DNA of 64,000 nucleotides from JAKFWF01 sp963750535 (GTDB taxonomy: Bacteria; Pseudomonadota; Alphaproteobacteria; Rhizobiales; Hyphomicrobiaceae): contig CAVVRF010000002.1 in the NCBI GenBank assembly GCA_963750535.1, positions 62,001 to 126,000 on the forward strand. Direction: 5' to 3'. This document shows positions 18,446 to 26,520 of the stretch, one piece after another. The stretch's first letter is position 1. Each line of letters begins with the position of its first letter. The notes under the pieces were generated by a model that was given only the letters and a program-made list of their open reading frames with translations, was not told the DNA's origin and did no database searches. Both the position numbers and the translations under genes were made by a program.

Positions 18446-18660
18446 GATCAATTTCCCTCGTGGGGCCCTGCCAAGAGCACATTAGATCACATTGTCGCCA
18501 TCCCGGCATGATGGAATTGATTTGGCTCAGTCAGTATCGACGAATATCGCGGCGTGGAGACGCAGCGCGAGTTTGCTTGTTGGCCCCACGCCGACATGAT
18601 CGCTATTGCGCGTAGCGCTTAGTTTCTGGGCCACTCTCCGGTTCTGCTGCGACGTGCCCT

Positions 18661-18810
18661 TCACGCCACCAGCCCGTCCATCGGCGCGGCGGCGCGGCTG
18701 TCGGGGATGGCGGTGGCGCCGAGCGCCCCGGCCGGCAGGCCCAGATGGTCGCGCAGTGCGCCCTTGAGCACGGCCCCGAGGTCGATGGTCGGCTTCAGAT
18801 CGCGCCCCTC
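18661..18810 (-). pseudogene. C-terminal remnant of a DUF1501 gene
   Basis: These 150 bases encode the last 49 residues and stop of a DUF1501 protein (GRDLKPTIDLGAVLKGALRD and the end AAAPMDGLVA). They align without gaps to 20940-21089, the 3' end of the intact gene: 134 of 150 bases match by hand count. The rest of the gene is gone. The intact DUF350/GSP-synthase/YgiB-like operon begins 30 bp away and fills the space between the two copies. Confidence 0.88.
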
Positions 18811-18839
18811 AGCAGGCCCGCCCGGCAAGCCCCCACTTC

Positions 18840-19217
18840 TCAGGGAATGAACGACGCCGCGCAAACGAGGCCGCTGCACACCGAGGCGGCGGCAAAGCAG
18901 GTAGCACCCGCGACATTGTTGGTGGCGATGACGCGCGGCAGCAGTACGTACAGCGCCTTGAACACCCCGAGCTGCACAAGGCAAGCGGCGATCGCCCAGG
19001 CGATGAAGCCCCATGCGTCGGCATGGGTGTAGGATGCGACCAGCAGCGGGAAAGTGAAGCCCAGCATGGCGCCGCTGAGCGCGATCGCCGGCGCGAGCTT
19101 GCCTTCGGTGATGTCGTGCGCCTCGTCGTAGGGCGTGATCTGAATGTAGAGCCAGGTGAAGCCGGTGAGCAGGATCAGGCTGGCGGCGAGGTAGAGTATG
19201 AATTGCAAGAAGCCCAT
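18840..19217 (-). CDS. DUF350 (YjfL/UPF0719) membrane protein
   Basis: Four-helix inner-membrane protein, 125 residues: FLQFILYLAASLILLTGF, a loop with ITPYDEAHDITEGKLAPAIALSGA, then LGFTFPLLVASY and two more helices. The charged loop and the ALSGAMLGF segment are the DUF350 hallmarks. GAAGAGAG precedes the ATG. It is the last gene of the operon YgiB-like / glutathionylspermidine-synthase-like / DUF350, the same three families found in the E. coli yjfLMC group. The biochemical role of DUF350 is not known. Confidence 0.87.
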   Translation of the reverse strand: MGFLQFILYLAASLILLTGFTWLYIQITPYDEAHDITEGKLAPAIALSGAMLGFTFPLLVASYTHADAWGFIAWAIAACLVQLGVFKALYVLLPRVIATNNVAGATCFAAASVCSGLVCAASFIP

Positions 19218-19264
19218 GGCGTTCTCTCTTCTTTCGAGCGGGTTGCTTCAGTCGGCGGATCGTC

Positions 19265-20437
19265 TCATGGCCGGATCACGTGCGGCACGAAGCGGGAAGT
19301 GTTCTTGGTGATGCGGGAGCGGTCCTCGCGGATGCCGATGCCGCAGGCAGCCTCGCCGATCACCCAGCTGCCGACGACCGGATAGTTGCCGTCGAACGCC
19401 GGGATGTCCGCCAGCGCCTGGCGCACGAAGCCGCCGTAGCCATAGGGCCCGAAGTCGCGGTCGATCACGCTGTCGCCGTCGACCAGCACGATGTTGGCGC
19501 CTTCGCGCGAATAGAACGGCTTGCGCGCGAAGCGGGGTCCCAGCTCGGCACGGCGCGGGTCGTCGTCGAAGTATGCGGCGAGCAGGTTCGGGTGGCCGGG
19601 CGCCATCTCCCACAGCAGCGGCAGGATTGCCTTGTTGGACAGGATCAGCTTCCACGGCGGCTCGATGAAGCGCGTCGTGCGCATCGGCGGCAGTTGGCCG
19701 AACGGCTCGTCGAGCAGCCATTCCCACGGATAGAGCTTGAACAGCAGGCTGATCGCGTTGTTGTCCCGATCGAGGAACGGCCCCTTGTCGCGCACGCCGA
19801 TCTCCTCGATCGACAGCACGCTGCATTCGAAGCCGGCCTGGCTGGCGCAATCGGTCAGGTACGAGATGAACCCGCGGTCCTCGACCGAATCCATCATGCA
19901 GGACAGGTGCAGATGCCGGCCAGCCCAACGGCTGCCACGCAACACCTTCAACCGCTCGATCAGCGCCTCGTGGATCGAGTTGAACTGGTCGCTGCCCCGC
20001 GCAAGCTTGCGCCGCTCGATCATGTCCTCGAGCCAGACCCACTGGAACACCGAGGCCTCGAACAGCGACGTCGGCGTATCGGCGTTGTACTCGAGCAGGC
20101 GCGCCGGCCCGCGGCCGTCATAGGCGAGGTCGAAGCGGCCGTAGAGCGTCTGGTCGCCGCGCTTCCAGCTTTCGGCGATCAGATCCCAGCCGTGCTCGGG
20201 AATGCGCAGCCTGGCGAGCATGCGCTCGTCGCCAACCGCCCGGCCGACCAGCTCCCGGCACAATGCCTCGAGCTCGGTGGTCGGATCCTCGAGGTCACGC
20301 TCGATCTGCGCCAGGGTGAACTCGTAGCAGGCGCTTTCGTCCCAGTAGGTGGCGCCGTCGATCCGATGAAAATCGAAACCGTACTCGGCCGCCCGCTGTT
20401 CCAGGTCGTGGCGTGGCTCGATGGCGATGCGCTTCAT
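19265..20437 (-). CDS. Glutathionylspermidine synthase-like ATP-grasp ligase (YjfC/YgiC type)
   Basis: Cytosolic 390-residue protein equal to the synthetase half of bifunctional glutathionylspermidine synthase; the amidase half is absent. Landmarks: YWDESACYEFTLAQIERD, a pre-ATP-grasp region with GRFDLAYDGRGPARLLEYNADTPTS, and the C-terminal ATP-grasp part with KPFYSREGANIVLV and GSWVIGEAACGIGIRED. In YgiC-type proteins the true acceptor is unknown, so peptide-polyamine ligation is not assured. It sits between the YgiB-like gene (20 bp gap) and DUF350. Confidence 0.9.
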   Translation of the reverse strand: MKRIAIEPRHDLEQRAAEYGFDFHRIDGATYWDESACYEFTLAQIERDLEDPTTELEALCRELVGRAVGDERMLARLRIPEHGWDLIAESWKRGDQTLYGRFDLAYDGRGPARLLEYNADTPTSLFEASVFQWVWLEDMIERRKLARGSDQFNSIHEALIERLKVLRGSRWAGRHLHLSCMMDSVEDRGFISYLTDCASQAGFECSVLSIEEIGVRDKGPFLDRDNNAISLLFKLYPWEWLLDEPFGQLPPMRTTRFIEPPWKLILSNKAILPLLWEMAPGHPNLLAAYFDDDPRRAELGPRFARKPFYSREGANIVLVDGDSVIDRDFGPYGYGGFVRQALADIPAFDGNYPVVGSWVIGEAACGIGIREDRSRITKNTSRFVPHVIRP

Positions 20438-20456
20438 CGGCGGATTCCCATTCGCG

Positions 20457-20822
20457 TCAGCCGCCGGACGACGAGATCGACGAGCCGGTGCTGCCGAAGC
20501 CGCCGCGCGATACCACGCTTTGAGTGCTGCTGCTCGACGTGCTGCGGCTGGACGATGAGCGCCATCCGCTGCTGCTGCTGCTGCTTCGCGAGGAAGACGA
20601 CGCCGGGCAAGGCTCGGTCCGGAGCGGATCGTTCGGATCGCACTTCGGCTGCCGCGTCGCCATGTAGCCGGCCAGCGCCGCGGTTCCGGTCAAGGCCAGC
20701 ACGACCTTTGTCGAGCGCTTCATGCCGCCGCCCGCCACCGGCCGGCCGGCGGGGCTGCCGCTCCTTCGCGCACTGGGCGCGGGCGGGCCGCGCCTTGCCC
20801 CCCTGGGCGGCTTGTCGTTCAT
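20457..20822 (-). CDS. Short YgiB/YjfM-like (DUF1190-type) protein
   Basis: 121 residues, or 88 if translation begins at the internal MKRSTKVVLALTGTAALAGY. A basic start and one hydrophobic helix (signal or anchor) lead to TRQPKCDPNDPLRTEPCPAS and a long serine run, and the protein ends VVSRGGFGSTGSSISSSGG. The RGGFG tail with serine/glycine repeats matches the C-terminal end of E. coli YgiB/YjfM, whose genes also precede a glutathionylspermidine synthase-like gene. The middle of YgiB is missing. Assignment rests on the tail plus operon context. Confidence 0.65.
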   Translation of the reverse strand: MNDKPPRGARRGPPAPSARRSGSPAGRPVAGGGMKRSTKVVLALTGTAALAGYMATRQPKCDPNDPLRTEPCPASSSSRSSSSSSGWRSSSSRSTSSSSTQSVVSRGGFGSTGSSISSSGG

Positions 20823-20939
20823 CGTTCAGCGCCTAGTACAGAGCCAGGATTCCGTCGCGGCAATGTACACGTCGACTGCTAAGACAAAGTTGTTGTGAAC
20901 CTTGTCTAGACCGTATGTCCTTCCTTGTGTGAGGCTCTA

Positions 20940-22196
20940 CTAGGCGATCAGGCCATCGATCGGCGCGGCGGCGCGGCTGTCGGGGAAAACGGCGGCGTCG
21001 AGCGCCCCGGCCGGCAAGCCCAGATGGTCGCGCAGTACGCCCTTGAGCACGGCCCTGAGGTCGATGGTCGGCTTCAGATCGCGCCCCTCGTAGAGATCCT
21101 TGTCGGCGAGCCCCGGCCATTTGGCGATGATGCGGCCGCCCTTCACGGCGCCGCCGAGCAGCAGCGCCGCCGTCGCCGTGCCGTGGTCGGTGCCGTCGGT
21201 ACCGTTGGCGTAGGCGGTGCGGCCAAACTCGGTGACGATGACGACCACGGTGTCCTTCCACACCGGCCCCATGCCCTCGGCGTAGGCATTGATCGCGGCA
21301 TCGAGCCCGGCCAGCCTGGTCGCGAGTTGACCCTGCACCACGCCCTCGCTGGCGTGCGTATCCCAGCCGTTGTAGCTCAGCGCGCCGATGCGCGGCCCAT
21401 CCGCCGCCGACATGAACTTCGCCGCCGTCTCGGCGGTCTCGACGAAGTCGCGGAACGGACGCGGCGCCGGCGGTTGACCGGGCGGCAGCGCCGGCGCCTT
21501 CGCCTGGACGGTGTTGGCGCCGAGCTTGTCGATGGCGAGACCGTCGGCGAAGGCCTTGGCCAGCTTGGCGTCGGTCTGGCTGTAGAGGTCGGCCAGGCGG
21601 GCGATGGTCGATTCGCGCAGCTGGATGCCGTAGATCTTCGGTATCCAGGTCAGCACCGGCGCCGGACCTCGCATTACGAGCGGCACCACCGCGCCCATCG
21701 CCAGGCCTTTCGCGTCAGCCTTGCCGGCGCTGCCGAGGCCGGCGAGCGCACGATTGAGCCAGCCGTCCTCCGCCCGCGTAACGCCGGCAAGACCGCTTTC
21801 GAGCAGATCCTGGCCGTCGAAGTGCGAGCGTCCGCGATAGGGCGTCGCCACCGCATGGACGCCGAGCGCCTCGCCCTTGCGATAGAGCTCATGCAGATAA
21901 GGCATCGCCGGATTGAGCACGAACAATCCGTCAAGCGGCAGGCCGGGCATCGGCCCGTCCTTGGCGACGGCGAGGGTTTTGCGGATGCGGGCATAGTCGG
22001 GGTCGCCGACCGGGGCGATCATCGACAGGCCGTCGAGCCCGCCGCGCAGGATCACCGTCAGCAGGCGCGGGTCGCGCGGGCTGGCGATCGCAGCCCTCGG
22101 GATCATGCCCCACAGCGCGAGGCTTGCGGTGCCACCCTGCATCAATTGCCGGCGGCTGAGACGGGTGTGCTCGAAGCAGGAGCCGGATTGCGACAT
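20940..22196 (-). CDS. DUF1501 protein, Tat-exported
   Basis: Exported protein of the DUF1501 (sulfatase-like fold) family, 418 residues. The Tat motif LSRRQLMQGGTASLALWGM is followed by the family signature LLTVILRGGLDGLSMIAP. Further landmarks are FDGQDLLESG, LSYNGWDTHA and VVIVTEFGRTAYANGTDGTDHGTAT, whose aspartates and histidines resemble an alkaline-phosphatase-fold metal site. GGAGG of its ribosome site overlaps the end of the DUF1800 gene. DUF1800-DUF1501 pairs are widespread and function is unknown. A 49-residue fragment of a second copy lies at 18661. Confidence 0.93.
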   Translation of the reverse strand: MSQSGSCFEHTRLSRRQLMQGGTASLALWGMIPRAAIASPRDPRLLTVILRGGLDGLSMIAPVGDPDYARIRKTLAVAKDGPMPGLPLDGLFVLNPAMPYLHELYRKGEALGVHAVATPYRGRSHFDGQDLLESGLAGVTRAEDGWLNRALAGLGSAGKADAKGLAMGAVVPLVMRGPAPVLTWIPKIYGIQLRESTIARLADLYSQTDAKLAKAFADGLAIDKLGANTVQAKAPALPPGQPPAPRPFRDFVETAETAAKFMSAADGPRIGALSYNGWDTHASEGVVQGQLATRLAGLDAAINAYAEGMGPVWKDTVVVIVTEFGRTAYANGTDGTDHGTATAALLLGGAVKGGRIIAKWPGLADKDLYEGRDLKPTIDLRAVLKGVLRDHLGLPAGALDAAVFPDSRAAAPIDGLIA

Positions 22197-22200
22197 GGCC

Positions 22201-23628
22201 TTACCTCCTCAGGAACTCAGGCGACATGACGAGCAATTCCAGGCCCTGCTCGCGGGTCTCGGCGCGCCCCACCGCCTGCCGCGTCGCCTCGCTCATCGCC
22301 GGCCCGAGCAGGTCGCTGGCGGCGACGCGCGGATCGATCGAGCGGTCGATGTCGCGGGCCAGGCGCTCGGCCATGCGCAGCCGCTCGCGAATGGCCGACG
22401 GCCCCATCCAGGCGAGGTCGTCATCGGGCCAGCCCTTCGGCGACGGCGGCTGCCACACCGGCTGCCCGAGCAGCCCGGCGAGCCGCACCACCTCGCCCGG
22501 CTTCTGTTGCAGGCCGAAACCGCGCATCAGCGAGATGGTAAAGTCGTAAGGCGGCACGATCTTGGCGGGCGGCGATGTCCAGGCCGCGTCCGCCGCCACC
22601 AGCGCGCGCGACACTTGGGCCAGATCGCCGTCACTGTCGCGGAATGCCTTCTCGAGGGAAGCGACGAGTTCTGCCGACGGCTGCTCGGAAACGAAATGCC
22701 GCGCCAGCTTGGTCGCGATGTGCCGCGCGGTCGCGGGATGCCGCGCCAGATCGTCCAGCGCCTTCTCGCCCGATCGCTGCCCTTCGTCGGCATAGCGCTT
22801 GCCGGCCACGGTCCAGGTGCCGGGCTCGTGACGGTTGGCGGCGAAGAAGAACTTGCCGGGCTCCGACCGCTCGACGTTCGCCTGCCCCACTGCCCACCCG
22901 GTCAGCAGCCGCGCGAGATTGGTGACGTCGTCCTGGCTGTAGCCGCCGTTCACGCCAAGCGTGTGCAGCTCGAGGATCTCGCGCGCGAGGTTCTCGTTGA
23001 GCCCCCTCGTGCGGTTGCGGCCGGCCTTGCTGTTCGGCCCCATCGAGACCTGGTTGTCGAGATAGATCAGCATCGCCGGATGCTGCTCGACCGCGCGCAG
23101 CATGTCGGCGAAGCGGCCCAGCACGTGCGGGCGGATCGCCTCGCGCTCGTAGCCGCCGGCGATCCCGCGCACCGGTCCTTTCGCCGACGAGACGCAGAAA
23201 TGATTGGACCAGAACATGACGAGCCGCTCGACGAAGGCGTTGTCGGTCGCCACCGCGCGCTCGATCCGCGCCGCGAGCTCATCGGTCAACGCCTCGCGCC
23301 GGACCTGATTGGGCGGCGCCGGCAGTCCCGGATTCGGCGTCGGCGCCATGGCGGCGGGCGGCGGATTTGCCATGCCGGGCGCGGGCGGCTGCTTGGCCGC
23401 CTCGCTCATCAGCGCCTTGGCGAGGCGCTGAGCAGCCAGCGCCTCCTGCACTTGCGCAAATACGACATGGCTTGGCTCGAGGCCTTCCTTTTCCAGGCGC
23501 GCGGCGTTCCGGTCAGCGAGACAAGCTTGCGCATAGCCGCGCGGATCAGCCGCTACCCGCTGCAGATCGCCTGCCCGCGGCCCCAATCCAAACCGTCTGA
23601 ACGCCGTGGCGGCGTCGTGTTGCGGCAT
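22201..23628 (-). CDS. DUF1800 family protein
   Basis: 475-residue helical protein of the DUF1800 family, always paired with DUF1501 as here. It starts MPQHDAATAFRRFGLGPRAGDL with GAGGAC before the ATG. Recognised segments: RLVMFWSNHFCVS near residue 135, AMLIYLDNQVSMGPNSKAG, then NENLAREILELHTLGVNGGYSQDDV near 220 and ARLLTGWAV. There is a proline/alanine-rich stretch near residue 80. No clear signal peptide is seen, so export with its Tat-exported partner is possible but unproven. Function unknown. Confidence 0.92.
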   Translation of the reverse strand: MPQHDAATAFRRFGLGPRAGDLQRVAADPRGYAQACLADRNAARLEKEGLEPSHVVFAQVQEALAAQRLAKALMSEAAKQPPAPGMANPPPAAMAPTPNPGLPAPPNQVRREALTDELAARIERAVATDNAFVERLVMFWSNHFCVSSAKGPVRGIAGGYEREAIRPHVLGRFADMLRAVEQHPAMLIYLDNQVSMGPNSKAGRNRTRGLNENLAREILELHTLGVNGGYSQDDVTNLARLLTGWAVGQANVERSEPGKFFFAANRHEPGTWTVAGKRYADEGQRSGEKALDDLARHPATARHIATKLARHFVSEQPSAELVASLEKAFRDSDGDLAQVSRALVAADAAWTSPPAKIVPPYDFTISLMRGFGLQQKPGEVVRLAGLLGQPVWQPPSPKGWPDDDLAWMGPSAIRERLRMAERLARDIDRSIDPRVAASDLLGPAMSEATRQAVGRAETREQGLELLVMSPEFLRR

Positions 23629-23743
23629 CGAAGGTCCTCACTTGGCAATGGCGGAACAGACCCGGCGCGGATGTCGAATGCAAACTTGTGTATGCCAGTC
23701 GGCGATTAGGAGTGGCTTAACGGCACGCCGGTTGAAGATCCGT

Positions 23744-23784
23744 CGCCTGCGCTGGCGCCATGGGGGCGCGGGCGGTCTTTTTTT
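23744..23784 (+). terminator. Intrinsic terminator in the leader of the fused TRAP permease
   Basis: CGCCTGCGC at 23744-23752 pairs with GCGCGGGCG at 23766-23774 (nine pairs including one G-T) and is followed by TCTTTTTTT. This is a strong rho-independent signal in DNA this GC-rich. No plus-strand gene lies upstream as far as 16710, and the permease ATG is at 23859, so the terminated transcript would be a leader or small RNA starting within 23630-23740. Confidence 0.7.
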
Positions 23785-23858
23785 GGTGACCTGGGCGAGG
23801 AACCTTGCGATGTAGACCGCGCGGGCAGGGGAACAACGACAGGGGAAGACGGATACTT

Positions 23859-26033
23859 ATGGCCATCGAGATTATTTCCGACGCCGATGCCCGCCGCCTC
23901 GAAGAGCAACTCGATCCCGAAATCAGTTTCCGCAAGCTGGCGCGTGCGCCGAGCCTGCTGGTCGGCAGCCTGTTGCTGGCGCTCTCCTGCTTCCACTACT
24001 ACACCGCCGGCTTCGGGCTGCTCGAGGAGACGACGCACCGCGGCGTTCACCTGGCGTTCGTGATCGGGCTGATCTTCCTGGTGTTCACGTTCGTGCCCGC
24101 GTGGGGACGCAATGTGCGACCCTCGACTGGGCTGGCACCGGGCGGCATCGCGCTGTTCGACTGGTTGCTCTGCATCGCTGCCGTGGCCTCCGCGCTCTAC
24201 GTGCCGTGGGTGTTCCACGATCTCGCCGACCGGGTCGGCAATCCGAGCACCCTCGATGTGGTGATGGGCTCGATCATGGTCGTGGTGCTGCTGGAGGCGA
24301 CGCGCCGGTCGATCGGCTGGGGCCTGCCGATCATTGCCATGTTCTCGATCGTCTACGCGCTGTTCGGCACCTGGTTCCCCGGCATCTTCCTGCACCCCGG
24401 ATCCAGCTGGACGAACCTCGTCAACCACCTCTACCTGACCAGCCAGGGCATCTACGGCGTCGCGCTCGGCGTGGTCGCGACCTATGTGTTCCACTTCGTG
24501 CTGTTCGGCGTGCTGGCGACCAAGATCGGGCTCGGTCGGCTGTTCCTCGGCGTCGCGGCCGCGGTCGCAGGGCGGTTTGCCGGCGGACCGGCCAAGGTGT
24601 CGATCTTCGGCTCGGCGCTGTTCGGCATGATCTCCGGCTCGTCGGTGGCGAACACCGTGACGGTTGGCTCACTGACCATCCCGATGATGATCCGGCTCGG
24701 CTATCAGCGGCATTTCGCGGCGGCGGTCGAATCGACGGCTGCGACCGGCGGCCAGATCACGCCGCCGATCATGGGCGCGGCCGCGTTCCTGATGGTCGAG
24801 TTCCTCAACATGCCCTACGGCACGATCGTGATCGCGGCGATCGTACCGGCGTTCATGCATTTCTTCGGCGTGCTGTGCCAGGTCCACTTCGAAGCGAAGA
24901 GGACCGGCATGCGCGGCCTGACCGACGCCGAGGTGCCGAAGCTCGGCGAGGTATTCGCGCGCGACTGGCCGACGCTGGCGCCGCTCGTTGCCCTGATCGT
25001 CGTGCTGTTCAGCGGCTACACGCCCTATCTTGCGGCATTCTGGGGCATCACCGGCTGCATGGTGCTGGCGCTGGCGCAAAACCGCGCCGTCGCCAGCGTC
25101 GTCTTCGCCGTCGGACTGTGCGCGGCCGCGACGCTGGGTTTCCTGCGCGATCAGATCGAGCTCGGCCCGGTTTCGATCAGCATCAATTTCCTGCTGGTGG
25201 CGCTTGCCCTGGCGTTCATCATGCACGGCCTGCTGACGCGCGCTGACCGCCGCGAGCAATCCGCCAGCCTCGCCGATGCATTCATCATGGGCGCCAAGTA
25301 CGCGATCGGCGTCGGCGCGGCGGCGGCGACGGTCGGCATCATCGTCGGCGTCGTGACGCTGACCGGCGTCGGTTTCAAGATCTCGTTCATCGTCACGTCG
25401 CTCGCCGAAACCATGGCGAAGGCGACGCTCGGGTTGCTGCCGTTCCTGCCGTTCGAGCCGAAATCGGCGACGCTGTTCTACACGCTCGTACTGACCGCGA
25501 TCGTGTGCATCCTGCTCGGCTGCGGCGTGCCGACCACCGCCACCTACATCATCATGGTGACGGTCGCCGCCCCGACCCTCGGCCTGCTCGGCGTCGCGCC
25601 GCTGGTCGCGCATTTCTTCGTCTTCTATTACGGCGTGCTCGCCGATGTGACGCCGCCGGTGGCGATCGCCGCCTATGCAGGCGCGAGCATGGCCGGCGCC
25701 GATCCGTTCAAGACCGGCAATACCGCGTTCCGCCTCGCCCTCGGCAAGGTGCTGGTGCCGTTCGTGTTTGTGTTCCAGCCGGCGATGCTGATCATGGTGC
25801 CGGGCTTCACCTGGAGCGACTTCTTCGCCTCGACGATCGGCTGCGCGCTGTCGATCGTCGCGCTGTCGGCGGTGTTCACGCGCTACGCGCTGGCGCCGCT
25901 CGCATGGTGGGAATGCCTATTGCTGTGCGTTGCCGCCGTGCCGATGATCGCCGCGACTTGGACCAACATCGCCATCGGCCTGCTGATCGCGGCGCCGGTC
26001 GTCGCCAGGCAGGTGCGAGCCGCCCGCCGTTAA
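23859..26033 (+). CDS. TRAP transporter fused permease (4TM/12TM, TAXI type)
   Basis: Single-chain TRAP permease of 724 residues combining DctQ-like and DctM-like parts. MAIEIISDADARRLEEQLDP is cytosolic; about 18 hydrophobic helices follow. The DctM-type core motifs are FGMISGSSVANTVTVGSLTIP near residue 265, GGQITPPIMGAAAF near 300 and LGCGVPTTATYIIMVT near 560. Such fused permeases work with TAXI-type periplasmic receptors, usually encoded next door; none is found here. AGGGGAAGACGG precedes the start, which was chosen over an upstream in-frame one. A terminator in the leader suggests attenuation. Confidence 0.92.
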   Translation: MAIEIISDADARRLEEQLDPEISFRKLARAPSLLVGSLLLALSCFHYYTAGFGLLEETTHRGVHLAFVIGLIFLVFTFVPAWGRNVRPSTGLAPGGIALFDWLLCIAAVASALYVPWVFHDLADRVGNPSTLDVVMGSIMVVVLLEATRRSIGWGLPIIAMFSIVYALFGTWFPGIFLHPGSSWTNLVNHLYLTSQGIYGVALGVVATYVFHFVLFGVLATKIGLGRLFLGVAAAVAGRFAGGPAKVSIFGSALFGMISGSSVANTVTVGSLTIPMMIRLGYQRHFAAAVESTAATGGQITPPIMGAAAFLMVEFLNMPYGTIVIAAIVPAFMHFFGVLCQVHFEAKRTGMRGLTDAEVPKLGEVFARDWPTLAPLVALIVVLFSGYTPYLAAFWGITGCMVLALAQNRAVASVVFAVGLCAAATLGFLRDQIELGPVSISINFLLVALALAFIMHGLLTRADRREQSASLADAFIMGAKYAIGVGAAAATVGIIVGVVTLTGVGFKISFIVTSLAETMAKATLGLLPFLPFEPKSATLFYTLVLTAIVCILLGCGVPTTATYIIMVTVAAPTLGLLGVAPLVAHFFVFYYGVLADVTPPVAIAAYAGASMAGADPFKTGNTAFRLALGKVLVPFVFVFQPAMLIMVPGFTWSDFFASTIGCALSIVALSAVFTRYALAPLAWWECLLLCVAAVPMIAATWTNIAIGLLIAAPVVARQVRAARR

Positions 26034-26094
26034 TGGTTTGGCAAGCATCCTTGCACATTGTTTCCGGGTCTGGTGGCGTACCAGGAGGGAAACA

Positions 26095-26457
26095 ATGCGA
26101 CGCACGTCGTCGAAGCTGCCGTTGGCCGTCATCGGCCTCGTCATTGCCAGCGCCGTCGGTCTCGGCGCGAGCGAGGCCGCGGCCGCCAAGCGCATCAAGA
26201 TCGGCGCCCGCAGTGGCCACCACGCGGCGCCGGTTCCAAAATTGGGATCGGGCAGCGAGCAGCCTGCCGAGAACGCCGCCGTACCGGCCGCGCCGATCGA
26301 TACCAAGGAGCAGGAGGCCGAGCGCGCCGCGGTCTTCGAGCGCGCGAAGCAGAAGCTCGCCGACGAGCGCGCCCTCGAGATCGGCACCGCCGGTGCCCAG
26401 GTCAATACCAGTGCCTCGAGCGAGGGCGTGGTATGCCTTGCCGGCTGCTACAAATAA
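26095..26457 (+). CDS. Small secreted protein, unknown, with C-terminal CLAGCYK
   Basis: Not recognised. 120 residues with a strong ribosome site (GGAGGG, eight bases from the ATG). A signal peptide (LPLAVIGLVIASAVGLGASEAAA) precedes a basic patch (KRIKIGARSGHH), a proline/alanine linker and a charged helix that may coil (TKEQEAERAAVFERAKQKLADERALE). It ends VVCLAGCYK, and these two cysteines are the only ones. It lies 61 bp behind the fused TRAP permease. It is too small and of the wrong type to be the missing receptor. Confidence 0.7.
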   Translation: MRRTSSKLPLAVIGLVIASAVGLGASEAAAAKRIKIGARSGHHAAPVPKLGSGSEQPAENAAVPAAPIDTKEQEAERAAVFERAKQKLADERALEIGTAGAQVNTSASSEGVVCLAGCYK

Positions 26458-26520
26458 GGGCAGCGGCGCGGCGCTGATGCTATAGTCCGGCCGTCTGCAC
26501 GGTCCGGAGCTCACGCCATA

